Below are positions 1 to 6,687 of a DNA stretch of 29,239 bases, piece by piece; position 1 is the first letter of the stretch; every line of letters starts with the position of its first letter. The notes beneath the pieces are model-generated. The model did not search any database and was not told the DNA's origin. It worked only from the letters and a program-made list of their open reading frames with translations. This DNA comes from Bacteroidales bacterium UBA7009 (lineage in GTDB: Bacteria; Bacteroidota; Bacteroidia; Bacteroidales; Paludibacteraceae). The position numbers and the translations under genes were made by a program. The DNA lies in assembly GCA_002449665.1 (NCBI GenBank), contig DJXH01000022.1, positions 1 through 29,239 of the forward strand. The letters are read 5' to 3'.

Positions 1-86
1 CATTTTTTAGTGGACAGTAGTGAAGCTTTATGAAAAAAGAAATGGTTCATATTATATAATTTTTTACACATAAAATCAAACGAGCT

Positions 87-524
87 ATGACAACAATTTG
101 TCCTTCTTGCGGAAAAGTGTTTGCAGACAGCAAACCACAATTCTGTCCCGAATGTGGCTGCCCGTCAGAAATGTTTGTGGAAGAATATTCTGAACAAGCC
201 ACCGACCAACCAAAACAGCAAAATCAAAACCAAGAAAATGCCAATCAAAGGTATCAAAACCCCATCTATATCAATACCGGTCAGCCCAAAGAACATAACG
301 GTATAGGAACTACCGGCTTCATAATAGCCTTAATGGGACTTTTTACATCGTGGATTCCTGTACTGGGATGGATTCTGTGGGTATTAGGAGCATTATTCTC
401 CCTCATTGGACTATTCAAAACTCCTCGTGGATTGGCTATCGCCGGATTTATCATTTCTTTCTTCGGTTTGATAATACTGCTTCTTGGCGTTGAACTATTC
501 AGTGCATTTATCCGAGCCTTCTAA
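87..524 (+). CDS. Zinc-ribbon, multi-TM small membrane protein
   Basis: This 145-aa protein opens with a zinc-ribbon: CPSCGK near residue 6 and CPECGC near residue 20 give two CxxC pairs able to hold one zinc ion. A polar, Gln/Asn-rich linker follows (about residues 35-70). The C-terminal half is very hydrophobic, with about three membrane segments (about 73-90, 93-112 and 118-140), the middle one Trp/Gly-rich. This layout matches zinc-ribbon/DUF4190-like membrane proteins of unknown role. The ATG at 87 places the first CxxC at the very N-terminus, as is usual in such proteins. No canonical promoter could be picked out in the 86 nt upstream. It is the first of the + strand accessory genes and nothing around it reveals its job. 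The architecture call is solid; the function is unknown. Confidence 0.8.
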   Translation: MTTICPSCGKVFADSKPQFCPECGCPSEMFVEEYSEQATDQPKQQNQNQENANQRYQNPIYINTGQPKEHNGIGTTGFIIALMGLFTSWIPVLGWILWVLGALFSLIGLFKTPRGLAIAGFIISFFGLIILLLGVELFSAFIRAF

Positions 525-530
525 TACAAT

Positions 531-590
531 GACAACCTTATCCCGAATCGCTTTGCTGTCGGCAATTATACTACTGACAGCAAGTTGAAT
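531..590 (+). pseudogene. Remnant lipoprotein signal peptide (stop at lipobox Cys)
   Basis: Six bases after the preceding gene, an ATG opens a 19-codon frame reading MTTLSRIALLSAIILLTAS followed by TGA. It has the charge pattern, hydrophobic core and L-T-A-S lipobox of a type II signal peptide, but the codon where the lipid-accepting Cys should be is TGA instead of TGC/TGT. The frame stays open for about 30 more codons after the stop. I read it as the head of a dead lipoprotein gene. Chance resemblance is possible because it is short. Confidence 0.4.
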
Positions 591-626
591 CAAAATACAG
601 AAAGTAAATCCTGATAAGAAAACTCA

Positions 627-658
627 ACCAACAGCGACCTGTACAGGTCGCTGTTGGT
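627..658. repeat. 32-bp perfect palindrome
   Basis: The arms ACCAACAGCGACCTGT and ACAGGTCGCTGTTGGT are exact reverse complements with no spacer, centred at 642/643. As RNA this would form a stem of about 14 bp with a tight loop. No T-run follows on the + strand (ATAACCAC comes next). On the - strand it is followed by TTGAGTTTTCTT, a weak U-rich tail. It could be a terminator for the gene ending at 524, a protein-binding palindrome or a mobile-repeat relic. The rest of 525-845 contains only the lipoprotein remnant and no convincing gene. Confidence 0.75.
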
Positions 659-845
659 ATAACCACAATCTCGCTCCCTTCGTATAGAACACCGAGTATC
701 GCCTCCCTGTTCGACCAGCGTTGAGCATCCCGCTATCTGTGTCAAGTGCGCCAAAAATCTCCCATCTTCGTCGTGTGCGCCGAGCATTCGCTTGGCGATA
801 AACTCCACGAAAATAGCACACAATCACCACAAAAATCACTATTTA

Positions 846-877
846 TTTGTATATTAGCACAATCTGCTGTACCTTTG
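846..877 (+). promoter_or_regulatory. Bacteroidota-type promoter for the 943-1404 gene
   Basis: TTTG at 846-849 and TACCTTTG at 870-877 are separated by 20 nt, matching the -33/-7 consensus of the Bacteroidota primary sigma factor. Transcription should start around 883. That rules out the upstream ATG at 847 as the translation start, because it overlaps the -33 box. Confidence 0.8.
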
Positions 878-942
878 CGCAATCATTTGAAAAATCAGTT
901 TTGACAAATGCACAACGAAGCGATGCGAAACGATGTGAATCT

Positions 943-1404
943 ATGACTACTTTGTCTAAAAGCGAAAAAGACAGTATGATGAAAGATATGAAGTCTTTCG
1001 ACGAACCAATGCCGTCTGTCGGTATCTTTTGGTATGACCCGCAGGAACACGATTTCTTTGGCGTATATAAGAAAGAACTCACTCCAAAGATGGTGGAAGA
1101 CGCTGCGGATAAAGGTCTGCCTTTCATCAATTATCAGACTCTTCACCGTCAGATATGGCAGAAACAGTACTTCCGGGCCTTAGCCAAACACGAGCCGACT
1201 AAGTTTAGCGGAGACTATACACAGGTGCCTCGCGGACGTGTTGCTTGGAACATTGATAAGTTTATTGTCCTTGTCGGACAATGGGCAAAAGATAAGGAAG
1301 ACGAACTGACCGAACTGATTGACAAATACTTTGCCTTACCCTATTTTGAGTTCCGATATGACGAACATTGGGATTTGGGACACGGCTGGTCAGGAGATAT
1401 GTAA
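943..1404 (+). CDS. Conserved hypothetical protein, HWDLGHGWS tail
   Basis: This 153-aa cytoplasmic protein has no signal peptide or membrane segment. I could not assign a named domain. It has a distinctive layout: SVGIFWYDPQEHDFFGV near the start, INYQTLHRQIWQKQYF in the middle, DYTQVPRGRVAW, an acidic helix, and the C-terminal HWDLGHGWSGDM. I have an impression of similar 'PRGRV ... HWD-GHGWS' proteins in gut Bacteroidota, but know of no characterised function. The frame is open from ATG 847, but that start lies in the promoter. The ATG at 943 is about 60 nt after the predicted transcription start and gives an N-terminus of MTTLSKSEKD. It is a single-gene unit, since the next gene has its own promoter. 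Confidence 0.75.
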   Translation: MTTLSKSEKDSMMKDMKSFDEPMPSVGIFWYDPQEHDFFGVYKKELTPKMVEDAADKGLPFINYQTLHRQIWQKQYFRALAKHEPTKFSGDYTQVPRGRVAWNIDKFIVLVGQWAKDKEDELTELIDKYFALPYFEFRYDEHWDLGHGWSGDM

Positions 1405-1650
1405 CTAAAAACAACTTGCCTATGACCTACCGGCACTGACAAGCAGTGCAACGAACATATTTTGAAATTGTAATTTCGCTATTTATTCCGCAATGTCAAC
1501 TACCACAACGACAAATTAAGCATGGAATAAGTCGTGAACACCGTAGAGCGTGATGACTTGTTTGCTTATAGGTGTGGTAGCCTGACATTGAACGAGACAC
1601 CACGCTTACTTTTTCCATTTTTTTAACACTCCTACACAAAAAATATAATC
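1405..1650. other. Intergenic, no gene; weak terminator-like end
   Basis: I found no supportable coding frame here. Near 1574-1603, GTGGT and ACCAC could pair across a 20-nt loop, followed by T-rich tracts at 1609-1624. This might end transcription of the gene stopping at 1404, but the stem is too weak to call a terminator. Confidence 0.4.
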
Positions 1651-1750
1651 GCTCCCATTTTATGAAAGTCATCTGCCGTATCTTTGCAGTCGGATTTCAA
1701 TGCAGCTACCACTCAAGCAAACGCATAATTCTGTACTAACAGTATCTTCT
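1651..1750 (+). promoter_or_regulatory. Promoter/leader repeat copy A (WYL gene)
   Basis: This 100-bp block contains CTCCCATTTTATGAAAGTC, six variable bases, CG and the -7 box TATCTTTG at 1679-1686, then a leader that runs to the ATG at 1751. It matches copy B at 3964-4064 at roughly four bases in five, in the promoter and also in the transcribed leader (for example AAGCAAACGCATAATT in both). No canonical TTTG lies at the usual -33 spacing, so the TTTTATGAAA core may replace it or act as an operator. Confidence 0.75.
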
Positions 1751-2659
1751 ATGAACAAATCCTCAACATCCCATCTTCTGAAATGCTACATCTGGCTCGT
1801 TAATACCGTTGCTCGAGGACCTGTTTCGCGCCAGGAGATAGACAGCCGTTGGGCAAAATCTTCTGTGAACGATTACAAGACAGACTATATTCCCGAAAGC
1901 ACATTTCACCGCTGGCGGAACATCGCGCAGGAACTGTTTGATATTGAAATCAAGTGCAATGCACACGGCGAGTATTACATAGACAATGCCTCTGATATAC
2001 GCCGCACCAACCTCAACACGCATCTCTTGCAGATGTTCGCTGTTAATCAGATGCTTCAGGATAGCAAAGATTTGCAGAAGCAGATTCTTTTCGAGCCTGT
2101 GCCTGCCGGAGAGCAACTTCTTCACGTTATCATAGAGTCACTTCGCGACAAACGGGTGCTGCGAATCACCCATCAGAGTTTCCATAAGACGAAGCCCACT
2201 ACTTTTCCCGTACATCCCTATTGCTTGAAGATGTTCCGCCAACGATGGTATATGCTTGCCTTTTCGCCCGATACGGACGATATCCGCACCTATGCGCTTG
2301 ATCGCATACAGGCGGCTGAACCAACGACAAAGACCTATACCATTCCCGAGGATTTCGATGCAGAGAGTTACTTCAAAAATTCGTTTGGTGTGAGCAACAT
2401 ACGCGGCAAAGTAGAAAATGTAGAAATCAAAATGGATGCATATCAAGCGAATTATTTACGCACCTTGCCGCTCCATTCATCGCAACAAGAGATTGAGCGT
2501 GATGATAACTTTTCCGTATTCCGCTACCATATAGTACCGTCCTTTGAGTTCATTCAGGAACTCCGCAAGTATGGCTCTGCGTTGCAAGTGCTTAAACCAC
2601 AGTGGTTGCGCGACCAACTCCGCAAGGATTTGGAGTGTCAACTTTCAAAATATCAATAA
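1751..2659 (+). CDS. WYL-domain transcriptional regulator
   Basis: This 302-aa protein has the standard architecture of WYL regulators. An N-terminal winged-helix DNA-binding region covers about residues 1-85 (SRQEIDSRW, STFHRWRNIAQELFDIEI). The WYL sensor domain spans about 130-215, with the signature region RQRWYMLAF followed by TYALDRI. A C-terminal WCX-like extension ends around YGSALQVLKPQWLRDQL. WYL domains are known to sense nucleic acid or nucleotide ligands, and many such proteins (BrxR/CapW type) repress defence loci. The frame opens at 1700, but that part lies in the leader shared with another gene; ATG 1751 (MNKSSTSHLL) fits the family N-terminus. A decayed second copy lies at 6200-6474, downstream of two nuclease-fold genes, which suggests the regulator belongs to this island. 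Control of the repeated promoter block is inference. Confidence 0.93.
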   Translation: MNKSSTSHLLKCYIWLVNTVARGPVSRQEIDSRWAKSSVNDYKTDYIPESTFHRWRNIAQELFDIEIKCNAHGEYYIDNASDIRRTNLNTHLLQMFAVNQMLQDSKDLQKQILFEPVPAGEQLLHVIIESLRDKRVLRITHQSFHKTKPTTFPVHPYCLKMFRQRWYMLAFSPDTDDIRTYALDRIQAAEPTTKTYTIPEDFDAESYFKNSFGVSNIRGKVENVEIKMDAYQANYLRTLPLHSSQQEIERDDNFSVFRYHIVPSFEFIQELRKYGSALQVLKPQWLRDQLRKDLECQLSKYQ

Positions 2660-2749
2660 GAAGACGAAGATCCGTCTCAAGATTGGCATCAGTTCACCCA
2701 AGAGGTATACTACAGCATTTTTGGTCGCCAAACAGAAATAGAGTTTTAA
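2660..2749 (+). other. In-frame open tail after the WYL stop codon
   Basis: After the TAA at 2657-2659 the same frame stays open for 29 codons to a second TAA at 2747-2749. The encoded peptide is protein-like and acidic then aromatic (EDEDPSQDWHQFTQEVYYS, then IFGRQTEIEF). It may be a lost C-terminal extension of the regulator (CAA or GAA mutated to TAA) or the end of another damaged gene. The WYL protein is already full length without it. Confidence 0.4.
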
Positions 2750-2765
2750 CCTTTTAAAAAAGAAT

Positions 2766-3875
2766 ATGGAAACTAACATTACAAAGAACTTGCACGAAGA
2801 ATTACAGAAGTATTATAGCAATCAAGCGGGTGCTGGAGATATGTTCAATGTCTTTGACGCAATGGGGGTTCGCAGTAGCGAACTTGCCTGGTCTGCATGG
2901 ATTGCTTTTTTACTTGACCCAAAGGGCAAACATTATTGTGGAGATATTTTTCTTAAGTTATTTATTAAACGCCTACCTAAACCCATTGAGTTTAACACAA
3001 CGTCAGCCTGTGTTCATAAAGAATTGGATATAAAAGAATTAGGGCGTATAGATATCATAGTTACCGACGATGCCAATCGAGCAATAATTATAGAGAATAA
3101 GCTATTTGCCTCTGACCAGCCAGAGCAAATCGCTCGTTATCATCGCTATGCGAAAGAACAATGTTTTCAAGATTTTAGGCTCTTGTACCTTACTCGGTTC
3201 GGAAGTAAACCAAGCAAGGAATCTACCTGTGGAATAGAAGACTTCTACTGTATTTCGTACATTGACACCATAAAAAGGTGGTTGGAAGAATGCGGTCCAA
3301 AGTGCATATATAAGCCACGTGTTCATGACTTTATTGAACAGGCAAGGGAGGCCATTAACGATCTTTGCCGCCAAACATTGATAGATGATTTCATTAGAAA
3401 TCTTATTGAGAAATCGCTTAACTTAAACGAAAAAAAAATAGAGTTTAGGATAAGGGTACTTGATGAATTTAGTCATTCAGAATACGAAGATGTTAATGAG
3501 CAATGTATTAAACTCATTAAACTATATCGCAAGGAACAGTTCGACGAGTTGATAACTCGCTACTTTAATCAGAGTACCACAATTCAACCACTGGAAGGAG
3601 TATTAGATGGCTATTGGTGCTGCAAAGCATCGATTAGCGATGATGGTGAGATGGATACTATTTATGTCATGCATGACTGGGAAGGAAAATCCCTTTACTG
3701 CGGTATTGAATTTAAGAAAACTTCCGGTCGCATATATAGCGCGTTAAAAGAACAAAAGGTTTTGTATGAGGATCCCCACAATGCTAATTCCTTAATATGG
3801 CAAGTCCCCGGTTTGGAAAACTACGACGTGTTATATAAGCAATTGGATAAGGCTCTCAACTATGCGACCCGGTAG
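2766..3875 (+). CDS. PD-(D/E)XK nuclease-fold protein (PDDEXK_4 type) 1
   Basis: This 369-aa soluble protein has the hallmark order of the PDDEXK_4 family: an N-terminal helix with ELAWSAWIAFLLDPKGKH (residues 39-56), then GRIDIIVTD with Asp96, then the ENK active-site strand AIIIENK (Glu110, Lys112), then ASDQPEQIARY. D, E and K are all present, so a metal-dependent nuclease core is plausible. The C-terminal half (about 200-369) is helical then beta-rich and is not recognised. The ATG at 2766 follows an A-rich stretch (TTAAAAAAGAATATGG) and lies 106 nt after the WYL stop, so it is probably read from the WYL promoter. Family members are common in phage and defence islands, but biochemical roles are mostly unknown. 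It is distantly related in plan, but not closely in sequence, to the protein at 4065-5252. Confidence 0.85.
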   Translation: METNITKNLHEELQKYYSNQAGAGDMFNVFDAMGVRSSELAWSAWIAFLLDPKGKHYCGDIFLKLFIKRLPKPIEFNTTSACVHKELDIKELGRIDIIVTDDANRAIIIENKLFASDQPEQIARYHRYAKEQCFQDFRLLYLTRFGSKPSKESTCGIEDFYCISYIDTIKRWLEECGPKCIYKPRVHDFIEQAREAINDLCRQTLIDDFIRNLIEKSLNLNEKKIEFRIRVLDEFSHSEYEDVNEQCIKLIKLYRKEQFDELITRYFNQSTTIQPLEGVLDGYWCCKASISDDGEMDTIYVMHDWEGKSLYCGIEFKKTSGRIYSALKEQKVLYEDPHNANSLIWQVPGLENYDVLYKQLDKALNYATR

Positions 3876-3963
3876 TAAAATCGTACGTGTCGGCAATGCT
3901 TCCATTACATACTCAGGTGATACTCCTAATGCGCATTGATGGAAATGCAAACTAATTTTCTCC

Positions 3964-4064
3964 GCTCCCATTTTATAAAAGTCAGTCGCCGTATCTTTGC
4001 CGCCGAAATTCAACGCGGCTACCACCCAAGCAAACGCATAATTAAGTACTAATATAGTTTCACT
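3964..4064 (+). promoter_or_regulatory. Promoter/leader repeat copy B (second nuclease gene)
   Basis: This block contains CTCCCATTTTATAAAAGTC, six variable bases, CG and TATCTTTG at 3992-3999, followed by a leader closely matching copy A up to the ATG at 4065. The core contains the palindrome TTTTATAAAA. The bases ATTTTCTCCG just upstream (from 3955) are shared with copy C. The same spacing in all three copies argues for one promoter design copied within the island. Confidence 0.75.
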
Positions 4065-5252
4065 ATGGAAAATAATGATTTAGATGAATTGCAAAAGTGG
4101 CTTGACGAACACAAATATGCCATTCCTAAAAAACAGGTTCGGAAAGAAACGATACTTGACATTGCCGGAATCGAACATCTTGAAAACCCATGGTCGGATA
4201 TTTACAGATACTTTTTTGATATAGATGCATCTCACGGTCTGTCACGGCTATTTATTGATTCGTTGCAAAATCTTATAAAAACGAAGAACAAACAGTATAA
4301 TCCCCTTCCTATGGAGAATTTCAAGGTTTCTCGTGAGGTTGCAGTGCAGGATGAAAAAGGGAATAACAAACGAATAGACTTACTATTATATAATGATGAT
4401 GAGGCTATTATTATTGAGAATAAGGTATATGCTTCTCTGTATAATCGCCTTGATTTATATTGGGAAAAACCTGAAGTGCCGGAAGAAAATAAAAGAGGAG
4501 TTGTTCTTTCGCTTAATAAGATAAGTGTGAACAACGACAAATTACGTGTGAACAACGACAAATTCGTCAATATAACACATGAAGAATTTGCCAAAGAAAT
4601 AGAAAAACAACTTCCCTCTTATTTCTTAAAAGCACAGCCTAAGGCACTGATTCTATTACAAGACTTTATCCAAAACATTTATAACATAACAAAACCTATG
4701 AATCCGGAAGAACTTGAATTTTATTTTAATGAAAATAACCGACAAGTCATTCGTCGTTTGGCTAAAATAGACGAGACCGTACGTAAGTATATATCCGAAA
4801 CTATTACAGACAAAGAAATATTATTATCGCTATTTCAGAAAAACGGAATGAGTAATCTTAATGAAGTTAGAGTAAAGACCGATAAAAAGGATAGCGTTTA
4901 CTATGTTTTCCAGAATAAAGACATTATGCTCAAACTCAAATATGCTTCCATTTGGAATTACGACGAAAAAAATGGCTGTGGAATACAATTGTATTTAGTT
5001 ATTAAGAATGACTTATTTCATTTTGCGATCGGACACAAAGAAGAATTAGAAGAAGGACTAAAACAGCCCAAGGATAATACATACGGGTATTACAAAGGAA
5101 AGATTGATATTAATTCACGTGAAGACTTAAAAAATGAGAGTTCTTTCGATGCCAAGATTATACAGGGAATATCTGATTTTTATGAACTCGGACTGGAAAT
5201 CATTAAATTATATAATGAAAAACATCAAAGTGATATTAAAAACCAACAATGA
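4065..5252 (+). CDS. PD-(D/E)XK nuclease-fold protein (PDDEXK_4 type) 2
   Basis: This 395-aa soluble protein has a nuclease-fold core of RIDLLLYND (Asp105) followed by AIIIENKVYAS (Glu118, Lys120), preceded by a helical region with NPWSDIYRYFFD (about 41-52). The usual DQ..Q after the ENK strand is replaced by SLYNRLDLYWE, so the back helix has diverged while D, E and K remain. The C-terminal half (about 240-395) is beta-rich with LYLVIKNDLFHFAIG and may bind a substrate or partner. A VNNDK motif is doubled near residues 155-166 by a short DNA duplication. It has its own copy of the repeated promoter, so it can be expressed separately from the first nuclease gene. The DNA is noticeably AT-rich compared with the - strand core genes, consistent with horizontal origin. 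Substrate and role are unknown. Confidence 0.8.
   Translation: MENNDLDELQKWLDEHKYAIPKKQVRKETILDIAGIEHLENPWSDIYRYFFDIDASHGLSRLFIDSLQNLIKTKNKQYNPLPMENFKVSREVAVQDEKGNNKRIDLLLYNDDEAIIIENKVYASLYNRLDLYWEKPEVPEENKRGVVLSLNKISVNNDKLRVNNDKFVNITHEEFAKEIEKQLPSYFLKAQPKALILLQDFIQNIYNITKPMNPEELEFYFNENNRQVIRRLAKIDETVRKYISETITDKEILLSLFQKNGMSNLNEVRVKTDKKDSVYYVFQNKDIMLKLKYASIWNYDEKNGCGIQLYLVIKNDLFHFAIGHKEELEEGLKQPKDNTYGYYKGKIDINSREDLKNESSFDAKIIQGISDFYELGLEIIKLYNEKHQSDIKNQQ
4525..4566 (+). repeat. Two-copy 21-bp tandem duplication inside the nuclease gene
   Basis: The units at 4525-4545 and 4546-4566 share GTGTGAACAACGACAAATT and differ only in the last two bases. The duplication is in frame and adds seven residues (VNNDKLR then VNNDKFV). 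It looks recent and could be a slippage site. Confidence 0.85.
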
Positions 5253-5302
5253 ACAAGTTTGAGCAAATTCGGTAGACCTGCGTGTTACGGCTATAAATTG
5301 AC

Positions 5303-5350
5303 ATTTTCTCCGGTACTCCCATTTTATAAAAGTCTGCTATCGTACCTTTG
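5303..5350 (+). promoter_or_regulatory. Promoter repeat copy C (105-aa gene)
   Basis: ATTTTCTCCG at 5303 is followed by CTCCCATTTTATAAAAGTC (5316-5334), six variable bases, CG and TACCTTTG at 5343-5350. Upstream and core sequence match copy B; the transcribed leader after the -7 box does not. Conservation therefore stops near the start of transcription, which points to the core being the selected part. Confidence 0.75.
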
Positions 5351-5412
5351 CAGCGTGATTCAGCAACGAGTCACACTGCATTGTTGTTTAATGAACTATT
5401 TATTTAACAATT

Positions 5413-5730
5413 ATGAAGAATGATTTTCAAAATGTCGGCAGTTCTATGTTTGCAATATGGGGGTTAATAAAACGGATGGATAAACTCCAAAGTGAACGGC
5501 AATCGGGTATAGATGATAGTATAACGTACATATTGCTATCACTTTTACAATGCCTATTCCGTTTAAACGGTGACGCAAATGAAAGTAAATATGTATTTCT
5601 TGAATCATTGCTTCACTACATAAAACACAGGAAAAATCGCAATCAATTCCCTGATAAAGTGTTGTCACCGGTCTTCAGTAAGAAAGAAGGAGCAGATCTT
5701 TTGATAGAAGACAATGGACAGTTTTTTTAA
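5413..5730 (+). CDS. Small protein of unknown function (105 aa)
   Basis: I do not recognise this gene. It encodes 105 residues with no signal peptide or obvious membrane segment. Helical stretches appear at SITYILLSLLQCLFRL (about 36-51) and KYVFLESLLHYIKHRKNR (about 59-76). The ATG at 5413 lies 63 nt after the copy C -7 box, so expression is plausible. The frame ends at 5730 just after a run of seven T, and another helical, basic reading frame follows in a different frame. The protein may be intact, or it may be the first half of a longer gene that was broken. Its place after two nuclease-fold genes, behind the same promoter type, suggests it belongs to the same island function. Confidence 0.55.
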   Translation: MKNDFQNVGSSMFAIWGLIKRMDKLQSERQSGIDDSITYILLSLLQCLFRLNGDANESKYVFLESLLHYIKHRKNRNQFPDKVLSPVFSKKEGADLLIEDNGQFF

Positions 5731-5752
5731 TCAATCTAACTGCAACTGATGA

Positions 5753-6151
5753 TTGCTATTCATTGAATCCTTTCAGGAAAAGTATGAAGGACGATATATA
5801 AAACTTTCGTTCAAGGAAGATATCGTTGACTGGATAGAAACAGAGGTTATAAACATCTTGCCCTTGATGAATTATCATATAGCAAAAACCATATACAGCT
5901 TTTATAAGTGCTTGATAAAGATGTATAATCTCGACAACCGGCTTGAAAATAGATTTCAGATTATATTAGATACCGAACTGCAAAAGAGAAGAAAATGGCG
6001 GAAGAAGAAATCATAATTTTTGAACATAGAGCAAAAAAAACGCGTGGATAACTACCTGCTGTGGAAATATGAGTTATATCTCTGTAACGACAATTACCCA
6101 ATGCCGCACAAGGTAACTTCTATCGTACGCCGAACTTACGCCCTGCGATAA
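5753..6151 (+). pseudogene. Broken reading frame after the 105-aa gene
   Basis: One reading frame from about 5753 looks protein-coding but is interrupted. Two TGA codons precede it (5747-5752), so the only start is a TTG at 5753. It runs through a helical segment (YIKLSFKEDIVDWIETEVIN) and a basic tail to TAA at 6014-6016. It then continues in the same frame with coding-like sequence (VDNYLLWKYELYLCNDNYP, then MPHKVTSIVRRTYALR) to TAA at 6149-6151. No family is recognised. Two real short genes are possible, but a single decayed gene, perhaps the lost second half of the 105-aa gene, explains the in-frame stops better. Confidence 0.45.
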
Positions 6152-6199
6152 CCCATCACACGGCTAAAACACATAATAACATACTAATCAGCAGATTCT

Positions 6200-6474
6200 A
6201 TAAACTAATCCTCGACATCCTATCTTCTGAAATGCTACATCTGGCTCGTTAATACCGTTGCTCGCGGTCCTGTTTCGCGTCAAGAGATAGACAGCCTTTG
6301 GACAAATCTTCCGTGAACGATTACAAGACCGACTCTATCCCCGAAAGCACTTTTCACCGCTGGCGAAACATTGCCGAGGACTTGTTTGACATAGAAATCA
6401 AATGCAACGCCCACAGCGAGTATTATATAGATGTGGAAAATAATAAATTGAAAGCGCAAAGTGTTGCGCTATAA
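6200..6474 (+). pseudogene. Truncated, frameshifted WYL regulator copy
   Basis: This stretch aligns with the first 235 nt or so of the WYL gene at 1751, at roughly 85-90 percent identity by eye. It is dead: the start ATG is ATA, the third codon AAA is TAA, and one base is missing where the intact gene has GGGCAAAATC (here GGACAAATC). After the frameshift it still encodes the helix-turn-helix end (STFHRWRNIAEDLFDIEIKC), then diverges and stops at 6472-6474. Sensor and C-terminal domains are absent. Many differences are in third codon positions, so this was probably a functional paralogue before decay. An inverted repeat AGCGCAA-AGTG-TTGCGCT lies at 6453-6470 over its end. No gene is seen from 6475 to 6687. 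Confidence 0.85.
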
Positions 6475-6687
6475 CATATCTAAATAACATAAGCATTACT
6501 ATTATTTAGCGTTTACCGAAAACCCGTCAAAGTTTAAGGAGATAAACAGCAAATCATTAGTAAAGGTTTCCGTATATAGGATGCCTTATCATTCTCAATA
6601 ATGATGCTTGCACTCTGTGTGAGTTTCTTAAATGGCGGACAGCGATGTGCAGAAGAAAGCGCTATCTTTGCCTACATTCTTTTGGAT

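Noticed and set aside
590..839. Two overlapping - strand frames of 71-77 residues
   Set aside because: They overlap each other, cross the 32-bp palindrome and the promoter at 846, and match no family I recognise. Probably accidental.
847..942. Upstream extension of the 943-1404 gene (start at ATG 847)
   Set aside because: The ATG lies in the -33 box of the promoter, upstream of the predicted transcription start, so it cannot be translated from it.
4500..4600. Possible CRISPR-like repeat
   Set aside because: Only two adjacent 21-bp units with no spacers, inside a coding frame.
6663..6670. TATCTTTG element on the + strand just before the preA stop
   Set aside because: No TTTG at the right spacing and no + strand gene follows; likely chance or a relic.
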